A DNA stretch of 64,000 nucleotides from Erythrobacter fulvus (lineage in GTDB: Bacteria > Pseudomonadota > Alphaproteobacteria > Sphingomonadales > Sphingomonadaceae): assembly GCF_028595285.1 (NCBI RefSeq), contig NZ_JAQQXQ010000008.1, positions 1-64,000 on the forward strand. Direction: 5' to 3'. Under the pieces are notes generated by a model that was not told where the DNA came from, made no database searches, and was given only the letters and a program-made list of their open reading frames with translations. Of this stretch, positions 58,565-64,000 are shown piece after piece. Both the position numbers and the translations under genes were made by a program. Numbering within the stretch: position 1 is the first letter of the stretch; the number at the start of each line of letters is the position of its first letter.

Positions 58565-59634
58565 TGGATATCGATTTCGACAAGGAAATGGTCGGCACGG
58601 TCGAAGTGACCGAGAAGGACGCGCTCGACCTCGACAGCCTGACCCGCTGGTTCGAAGCCAATGTCGAAGGCTTCGCAGGGCCGATCAGCTACACCAAGTT
58701 CAAGGGTGGCCAGTCGAACCCGACGTACCGGATCGACACGCCGGGCAGGTCATACGTTCTGCGCCGCCAGCCCTTTGGCAAGCTGCTTCCTTCGGCGCAC
58801 GCGGTCGATCGGGAATATGCGGCGATGACGGGACTGTATCCCACCGGCTTCCCGGTGCCGCGCACCTTTGGGCTTTGTGAAGACCCGGAAGTGATCGGAT
58901 CGAAGTTCTTCGTGATGAGCATGGCCGACGGCCGCTCGCTTTGGAACGGCGCACTGCCGGGCCTCAGCCCCGACGAACGCCGCGCGCATTATCATGCGTT
59001 GATCGACACCATGGCCGAACTGCACCTCAACGATCCGCAGAAAATCGGCATGGGCGATTACGGCAAGCCGACCGATTACTGCGCGCGCCAGATCGCCCGC
59101 TGGACCAAGCAGTACAAGCTCTCCGAAACCGAGCACATGCCGGAAATGGAGCGGCTGATCGAATGGCTGCCGCAAACCATTCCGGCGCAAAACGCGTCGA
59201 GCGTGGTGCATGGCGACTACCGGCTCGACAATGTGATCTTCCACAAGACCGAACCGAAGATCATCGCGGTGCTCGACTGGGAACTGTCGACACTGGGCGA
59301 TCCGATTGCCGATTTCAGCTATCTGATGCTCAACTGGCACAACCCCGCCGACGGGCGCGCGGGGTTGCTTGGACTGGATCTGGAAGCGCTGGGCATTCCC
59401 TCGCAGGAAGAGGCGGTTGAACGTTACGTGGCGCGCACCGGATACCCCGTGCCGCCAATGGACTGGTATTTCGCCTATAACCTGTTCCGGCTCGCCGGGA
59501 TCATGCAGGGGATCAAGAAGCGCGTCATCGACGGCACGGCTTCCAGCGCCCACGCGCAGGCGATGAGCGAGCGGGTGCGCCCGCTCGCGGAACGTGCCTA
59601 TCAGTTCGCGCTCGCCGCAGGGATGGATTCCTGA
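58564..59634 (+). CDS. Aminoglycoside-phosphotransferase-like acyl kinase
   Basis: This 356-residue protein has the APH fold: SYTKFKGGQSNPTYRI at the nucleotide loop, the catalytic HGDYRLDNVIFH (Brenner motif) and LDWELSTLGDPIADFSYL for metal binding. Homologues next to acyl-CoA dehydrogenases (ACAD10/11, LvaA of the levulinate pathway) phosphorylate 4-hydroxyacyl-CoA so that it can be rearranged. That reaction is inferred here from the neighbours. It is translationally coupled to the alcohol dehydrogenase. Confidence 0.88.
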   Translation: MDIDFDKEMVGTVEVTEKDALDLDSLTRWFEANVEGFAGPISYTKFKGGQSNPTYRIDTPGRSYVLRRQPFGKLLPSAHAVDREYAAMTGLYPTGFPVPRTFGLCEDPEVIGSKFFVMSMADGRSLWNGALPGLSPDERRAHYHALIDTMAELHLNDPQKIGMGDYGKPTDYCARQIARWTKQYKLSETEHMPEMERLIEWLPQTIPAQNASSVVHGDYRLDNVIFHKTEPKIIAVLDWELSTLGDPIADFSYLMLNWHNPADGRAGLLGLDLEALGIPSQEEAVERYVARTGYPVPPMDWYFAYNLFRLAGIMQGIKKRVIDGTASSAHAQAMSERVRPLAERAYQFALAAGMDS

Positions 59635-59752
59635 TTTTTTCGCACGCGCGGTCGTGCTTGCGGCCCTTTTGGGACGATGAGTAACGCCTTGCCGACAGTC
59701 TCCAGCGCGGCTAGCAGCGCGCGAAAGCCGATTTCGCGCCGGAGAACACGCC

Positions 59753-60589
59753 ATGAGTGACAAGCTGATCGCCACCATCGAGGAAGCCTGGGAAAACCGC
59801 GCCGAATTGACCTCCACCAGCGAGTTGCGCCACGCGGTAAGCGACGCGCTGACCATGCTCGACTGCGGCGAAGCGCGCGTGGCCGAACCGGACGGCAATG
59901 GAGGCTGGAAGGTCAATCAATGGCTCAAGAAGGCGGTGCTGCTGAGCTTCCGCCTCAACGACAACCGCATCATGGAATATGGTGCGGCAGGCGAATCCGC
60001 GTTCGACAAGGTGCCGCTGAAGTTCGCCGGATGGGGTGAAAGCCGCTTCCGCGAGGCCGGTTTCCGCGCCGTGCCCGGCGCAATCGTGCGCCGCGGCAGC
60101 TTCATCGGCAAGGGCGCGGTGCTGATGCCGAGCTTCGTCAATATCGGTGCCTATGTCGGCGAAAACACCATGATCGACACCTGGGCCACGGTTGGCTCGT
60201 GCGCGCAGATCGGCAGCAATGTCCACATCTCCGGCGGTGCGGGGATCGGCGGGGTGCTGGAACCGCTGCAGGCCGAACCCGTCATCATCGGTGACAACGC
60301 CTTCATCGGTGCGCGCGCCGAAGTGGCCGAGGGCGTGCGCGTGGGCGAAGGCGCGGTGCTGTCGATGGGGGTCTATCTCGGCGCATCGACCAAGATCGTG
60401 AACCGCGAAACCGGCGAAATCCACCGCGGCGAAGTGCCGCCCTATTCGGTGGTCGTCCCCGGTTCGATGCCCGGCAAGGACTTGCCCGACGGCTCCCCCG
60501 GCCCGAGCCTTTATTGCGCGGTGATCGTCAAGACGGTCGACGCGCAGACCCGATCGAAGACAGGCATCAACGAACTGCTGCGCGACTGA
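59753..60589 (+). CDS. dapD: Tetrahydrodipicolinate N-succinyltransferase
   Basis: This 278-residue enzyme transfers succinyl from succinyl-CoA in lysine and diaminopimelate synthesis. The left-handed beta-helix of hexapeptide repeats ([19 protein letters not shown], then [16 protein letters not shown] and [13 protein letters not shown]) is clear. ATG 59753 opens the normal-length protein. Diaminopimelate is also needed for the peptidoglycan that Pal binds. It stands alone after the catabolic operon. Confidence 0.95.
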   Translation: MSDKLIATIEEAWENRAELTSTSELRHAVSDALTMLDCGEARVAEPDGNGGWKVNQWLKKAVLLSFRLNDNRIMEYGAAGESAFDKVPLKFAGWGESRFREAGFRAVPGAIVRRGSFIGKGAVLMPSFVNIGAYVGENTMIDTWATVGSCAQIGSNVHISGGAGIGGVLEPLQAEPVIIGDNAFIGARAEVAEGVRVGEGAVLSMGVYLGASTKIVNRETGEIHRGEVPPYSVVVPGSMPGKDLPDGSPGPSLYCAVIVKTVDAQTRSKTGINELLRD

Positions 60590-60669
60590 TCGGGAACATC
60601 CGGCCGTCCCGCTGGTTGATTGACGCTACGGAAACTTGTTTCGCAGCGCCAACCAACGGGAGAATGACA

Positions 60670-60822
60670 ATGGCCGACATCAAAGAGTCAGTGCGCATCG
60701 CAGAAGATGCCGCACGCGGAGCCGTCAGCAATACCGGCCTGCGCTATGTGCTGGGCATCAGCCTCGCGCTGGCCATCATCGCCATGAGCTTGGTGTGGAT
60801 CGTCCCTGCGCTGGCGCGCTGA
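60670..60822 (+). CDS. Small single-pass membrane protein, 50 residues
   Basis: The frame encodes MADIKESVRIAEDAARGA followed by a hydrophobic helix LGISLALAIIAMSLVWIV. GGGAG lies before the ATG at 60670 (another ATG is two codons upstream). A short acidic N-terminus and one helix suggest an inner-membrane small protein. Its end touches the dipeptidase end on the other strand. Function unknown. Confidence 0.6.
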   Translation: MADIKESVRIAEDAARGAVSNTGLRYVLGISLALAIIAMSLVWIVPALAR

Positions 60823-62121
60823 TCACTTGCCTGCCGCAGCCGGCGCGATCAGCGTCTCGATCGGGTCCATGTCACTGACGCTCGCGGCATAGGCCTCGGC
60901 CGCGCGCATCACACGCAGGATATTCCGGCTCGCGATCATCTCGAGTTCAGCCTGCGAATAGCCACGCCGCGCCAGTTCGGCGAACAGCGCGGGATAGCCG
61001 CGCACATCTTCGAAACCCACGGGGCCAGATGGCATCCCGTCGAAATCTCCGCCGATGCCGATCGATTCCACCCCCGCGACTTCGCGGATATGATCGATGT
61101 GATCGGCCATGTCGGCGATCGTGCTTTGCGGTTCGGGGTTGGCCGCGTCCCATGCATCCAGTGCCGCCCTTATTTTGTCGGGCTGCCCCTGAAACAGCAC
61201 GCCCAGCTGCGCCTGCTCTGCCGCGCGGCGAGCACCCCACTGGCGCAGATCCTCGGTAATGAAGCGCGGCAGCGCCACCACCATCACGATCCCGCCATTA
61301 TAAGGCAGACGCCGGAGTACGCTGTCGGGCACGTTCCTCGGGTGGCCGTTGATCGCGCGCGCACCCGAATGGCTGAAGATCACCGGTGCCTTCGCCACAT
61401 CGAGCGCGTCGAGCATCGTCTCCTCGCTCACATGCGAAAGATCGACCAGCATTCCCAGCCGGTTCATCTCGCGCACCACGTCCCTGCCGAAGTCGCTGAG
61501 GCCGCCGTGCACCGGATTGTCGGTCGCGGCATCGGCCCAAGGCGTGTTGCTGTTATGGGTGAGCGTCATATAGCGCGCGCCCAGAGCATGGAGCTGGCGC
61601 AGCACGCCGAGGCTCGATCCCATCGAATGGCCGCCTTCCATGCCCAGCAATGAGGCGACACTGCCGTCGACCATCGCGGTCTCAACCTCGTCGGCGGTGG
61701 TGGCGAAGCGCAGCCCCTGCGGATAGCGCGCAATGAGGCGCTTGGTGACGTCGATCTGTTCGATCACCTGCTGCACCGCTTCAGCCTCGTCGGGGTTGGA
61801 GGGGACATAGACCGACCAGAACTGCGCGCCGACCTTGCCTTCCTCGAGTCGCGCAAGGTCGGTGTGCAGGGCGCGTCCATCGGGATGGCCCTCGCCGGTG
61901 CCGGTGGTGTCCTCGAAATCGAAGCCGGCAATCTGGTTGGCGACACGGCTGCGCAGCTGGTTGGGCACGTCATTGTGGCCGTCGAACACCGGCGCAACCT
62001 CCAGCGCGGCATTGGCGGTCGCCTCGGCCGGATCGACCGGCGCGGCATCCTGCGCCCATAGCGGGCCGCCTAGCATGAGTGCGGCGGCGAGCGCGGCGCG
62101 CGAGATTGCGGAAAGTTGCAT
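60823..62121 (-). CDS. Exported membrane-type dipeptidase (peptidase M19)
   Basis: This encodes a 432-residue protein with a signal peptide (ALAAALMLGGPLWAQ). M19 dipeptidases cleave dipeptides with two zinc ions. The ligand motifs are FDGHNDVP, LGMEGGHSMG, HSGARAINGHPRNVPD and GIGGDFDGMPSG. It probably acts in the periplasm. ATG 62121 is fixed by a GGAG site. It is divergent from the DUF985 gene, with 64 bases between the starts. Confidence 0.93.
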   Translation of the reverse strand: MQLSAISRAALAAALMLGGPLWAQDAAPVDPAEATANAALEVAPVFDGHNDVPNQLRSRVANQIAGFDFEDTTGTGEGHPDGRALHTDLARLEEGKVGAQFWSVYVPSNPDEAEAVQQVIEQIDVTKRLIARYPQGLRFATTADEVETAMVDGSVASLLGMEGGHSMGSSLGVLRQLHALGARYMTLTHNSNTPWADAATDNPVHGGLSDFGRDVVREMNRLGMLVDLSHVSEETMLDALDVAKAPVIFSHSGARAINGHPRNVPDSVLRRLPYNGGIVMVVALPRFITEDLRQWGARRAAEQAQLGVLFQGQPDKIRAALDAWDAANPEPQSTIADMADHIDHIREVAGVESIGIGGDFDGMPSGPVGFEDVRGYPALFAELARRGYSQAELEMIASRNILRVMRAAEAYAASVSDMDPIETLIAPAAAGK

Positions 62122-62185
62122 GGGTGAGGCTCCCGGAGCTAGAGCGCCCGCACCAGCGAAGACGGAGCAGGCAAGGACACGAAGC

Positions 62186-62629
62186 ATGGCTGATAGCGCG
62201 GACGCACTGATCGAACAATTGGGCCTTGCCGCCCACCCCGAAGGCGGGTGGTACCGCGAAACGTGGAGAGCCGATGCCGGCCAGGACGGGCGCGCGCGCG
62301 GCACTGCGATCATCTTTCTGCTGAAGGCAGAGGAGGCTTCGCACTGGCACAGGGTCGATGCGGCTGAACTGTGGCTGTGGCAGGCGGGCGATCCGCTTGA
62401 ACTGCGCCTTTCCGCAAGCGATACAGGGCCGGTGCGATCGGTCATCCTGGGCAGCGACGTGGGCGCGGGCCAGCAGTTGCAGGGCCTCGTCGCGCCGGGC
62501 GAATGGCAGGCTGCCCGCCCTGCAGGTGCGCCGCGACACGGCTACAGCCTGGTTTCCTGCGTGGTGGTGCCGGGGTTTGATTTCGCCGGTTTCACCCTAG
62601 CCCCGACGGGCTGGGAGCCGGGCGCTTGA
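62186..62629 (+). CDS. Cupin-type DUF985 protein
   Basis: This 147-residue protein fits the DUF985 cupin family: HPEGGWYRETWRA, then SHWHRVDAAELWLWQAGDP and VSCVVVPGFDFAGFTLA. Cupin metal ligands may be in the HWH segment. The reaction is unknown. Its stop overlaps the next start (TTGA), so the two genes are coupled. Confidence 0.85.
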   Translation: MADSADALIEQLGLAAHPEGGWYRETWRADAGQDGRARGTAIIFLLKAEEASHWHRVDAAELWLWQAGDPLELRLSASDTGPVRSVILGSDVGAGQQLQGLVAPGEWQAARPAGAPRHGYSLVSCVVVPGFDFAGFTLAPTGWEPGA

Positions 62630-62862
62630 GCGCGGCCGAAGACGCCATCCTCGCATTGCTTGCCCAGCGCGCGGCGGGCGCAACCATCTGCCCGAGCGAG
62701 GCCGCGCGGCGGCTTGCCGGAACGCAGGGCAACTGGCGCGCCGAAATGGAGGCGGTGCATGCCGCCACCGATGCGCTGCTGGCATGCGGCACAATCGGAC
62801 TTTCGTGGAAGGGCGCACCCATGCAAAAACGGCGCGGACCCTACCGGATCGCGCGCCGTTGA
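62626..62862 (+). CDS. DUF3253 small protein
   Basis: This 78-residue protein resembles DUF3253: EDAILALLAQRAAGATICPS, then AARRLAGTQGNWRAEME and MQKRRGPYRIARR. It is a basic winged-helix-like domain, so nucleic acid binding is possible. TTG 62626 overlaps the stop of the DUF985 gene. It is convergent with the SWIB gene. Confidence 0.75.
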   Translation: MSAAEDAILALLAQRAAGATICPSEAARRLAGTQGNWRAEMEAVHAATDALLACGTIGLSWKGAPMQKRRGPYRIARR

Positions 62863-62904
62863 TGCTTGCAAGCCGCAAGACGCCGCAAGGGCGCCGGGCG
62901 GATC

Positions 62905-63159
62905 TTACTTGAGGTGCTTCGAGACCGCAGCGGTCATCTTGAACATCGAGATCTGGTCCTTGCCGATCACCGCGCCAAGCTTGGCGTCGGGATTGATCTG
63001 ACGCTTGTCCTTGCTGTCCTGCAGGCCGTGGGCCTTGATGTATTCCCATACCTTCGAGGTCACCTGGGCGCGGGTCATCGGACCCTTGCCGATCAGCGCT
63101 TCGAGTTCACCGGAAAGCTGCACCGGCTTCTGCAGTGCGTTCGTTGTGCCAGCCATCAT
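62905..63159 (-). CDS. SWIB/MDM2-domain protein
   Basis: This 84-residue protein is a single SWIB domain: PVQLSGELEALIGKGPMTRA, then VTSKVWEYIKAHGLQDSKDKR and ISMFKMTAAVSKHL. SWIB domains occur in chromatin factors of eukaryotes and as stand-alone proteins in some bacteria. DNA or protein binding is likely but unproven. ATG 63159 or the next codon (63156) starts it. Confidence 0.9.
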   Translation of the reverse strand: MMAGTTNALQKPVQLSGELEALIGKGPMTRAQVTSKVWEYIKAHGLQDSKDKRQINPDAKLGAVIGKDQISMFKMTAAVSKHLK

Positions 63160-63188
63160 CTACTCCCTTGTCTTCAGTGGCAGGTTAA

Positions 63189-63779
63189 TCAGAAATCATC
63201 GTCTTCCCAGCCCGCATCATCATCCTCCCCGCCACCGGTGAAGGTGGCATGGAGCACTGCGCAGGCCGTAATGGTCCCTTGCAATGATGCGAGCAGTTCC
63301 GCCCGGCTTGCCCCGGGCATAAGCACCAGCGGCAAATCGGTCGCGAAAATCTGGAACAGGTAGTGGCGCGTCTCGCCCTCGGGCGGGTCGGGCAGCAGCC
63401 ATTCGGAATTGCCGAAAGCATTCTTGCCGGTGCGCGGCGGCACTTCGCCTTCCAGCAGCTTGCCGCGCTGTCCGGCGAGACCCCATACCAGCCAGTGGCA
63501 CGGTGCCTCGGCACCCTTGGCCGAGGCTTCCTCGACAACGATGACCAGTTCCTGCGAACCCGGTGGCGGCGCGCTCCATTCTAGCGGCGGGGCCACGGCA
63601 TCTTCCTCGGTCGCGGTGAAGCTTCCGTCGAGTTCATCGCCGGCGCGAAAGGCGGGGCTGGTCAGCGCGAACCCGCTGCGCCCGAGCGCCTGCGCCGAGC
63701 CGAGCGCAGCCACCGCCAGACCGGGATGGCGCGCGGCAGCGGGCACATGCGGAGCAAGCCATGCGGGAAATTCAGTCAT
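63189..63779 (-). CDS. PEBP/YbhB-YbcL-family protein
   Basis: This 196-residue protein matches the phosphatidylethanolamine-binding/Raf-kinase-inhibitor-like family: LTSPAFRAGDELDGSFTATE, then VAPPLEWSAPPPGSQELVIV, CHWLVWGL and GYRHYLFQIFA-like (GETRHYLFQIFA). The conserved DPDAP anion pocket is partly replaced by EEASAKGAEAP. No signal peptide is seen, so it is probably cytoplasmic. It lies about 30 bases upstream of the SWIB gene on the same strand. Confidence 0.85.
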   Translation of the reverse strand: MTEFPAWLAPHVPAAARHPGLAVAALGSAQALGRSGFALTSPAFRAGDELDGSFTATEEDAVAPPLEWSAPPPGSQELVIVVEEASAKGAEAPCHWLVWGLAGQRGKLLEGEVPPRTGKNAFGNSEWLLPDPPEGETRHYLFQIFATDLPLVLMPGASRAELLASLQGTITACAVLHATFTGGGEDDDAGWEDDDF

Positions 63780-64000
63780 GATTCTGCCGTTTCATTGCCT
63801 CCGTGCTAGTCCCTTCGAGACCGAGAAACGAGGCTTGCCCGACAGGTTTTCGCCGGTTTCTGCGGAAAAACATGCAAAAGCAGGCAAAAAACGGTCCGAT
63901 AAGGGCTTTTTTGCATCACCGGCGCAACGGTTCTTGCCCTCGGCGCCAAGACATTGCATCCCTTGCCCGCTTCCCGAGAGAAGCCCCCTGCCACTGTTTC
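63780..64000. other. Right margin, no supportable gene
   Basis: The 62-residue frame on the minus strand has no ribosome binding site or protein-like composition. The stretch is AT-richer in 63860-63920 and may be a promoter region for the PEBP gene or for a gene beyond the window. Confidence 0.4.

Noticed and set aside
63806-63994. 62-codon minus-strand gene at the right edge
   Set aside because: No ribosome binding site, no conservation signal and odd composition.

Overview
The window looks like chromosomal DNA of an alphaproteobacterium of the order Sphingomonadales, most likely an Erythrobacteraceae/Sphingomonadaceae member. The evidence is high GC content, the his operon order hisB-yciI-hisH-hisA-hisF-hisE-HIT, a complete ybgC-tolQRAB-pal operon, a bifunctional RelA/SpoT (RSH) enzyme, an exported protein with a PEPxxWA-CTERM tail, and large sets of acyl-CoA dehydrogenases and TonB receptors. 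No single sequence fixes the genus.

Region 1 (1-8.8 kb) is an accessory region rich in exported proteins. A ToxR/CadC-type membrane regulator with a winged helix and a long TPR sensor (1164-2981) precedes seven same-strand genes (3115-7681). All seven encode proteins with signal peptides or a lipobox, and most have no recognised function. The 3' end of the regulator and the small secreted gene behind it are mirrored in a decayed inverted copy at 304-912. A zinc-ribbon protein (7774-8442) closes the region, and a dispersed intergenic repeat occurs near both ends.

Region 2 (8.8-13.9 kb) is a compact divergent module. On the minus strand lie a ParB-DNA methyltransferase fusion and two DUF5681 proteins. 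On the plus strand lie DUF3489, DUF2924 and a large serine recombinase. The recombinase is followed by an array of CCCTGTT-type repeats.

Region 3 (13,999-21,493) is an integrative element inserted in the 3' end of a tRNA-Ser(GGA) gene. A 14-bp copy of the tRNA end marks the far boundary. The tyrosine integrase beside the tRNA carries a one-base frameshift. Behind it, all on the minus strand, are an unknown protein, an AlpA-like regulator, a winged-helix protein, a PC4-like protein, a probable HUH endonuclease, a PEP-CTERM protein, and exported cargo including a thermonuclease. No capsid or conjugation gene is visible, so it resembles a small satellite-like or replicating integrative element.

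Region 4 (21.8-38.1 kb) is mostly conserved chromosome: cyclophilin, RSH, GH16 glycosidase, hemF, pdeM, infC (with a probable ATA start), three tandem DUF547 paralogues, an SLC13 transporter, a PLP-dependent sulfur amino acid enzyme, an SDR and a DnaJ-domain protein.

Region 5 (38.1-48.1 kb) holds the Tol-Pal envelope operon, the histidine operon, sspB and gmk. Region 6 (48.2-59.6 kb) holds a TonB receptor and a catabolic set of three acyl-CoA dehydrogenases, an SDR, an MFS carrier, a zinc alcohol dehydrogenase and an aminoglycoside-phosphotransferase-like kinase. This suggests acyl-CoA or hydroxyacyl-CoA degradation. Region 7 (59.7-64 kb) holds dapD, an M19 dipeptidase and several small conserved proteins. 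No rRNA or CRISPR array was seen.
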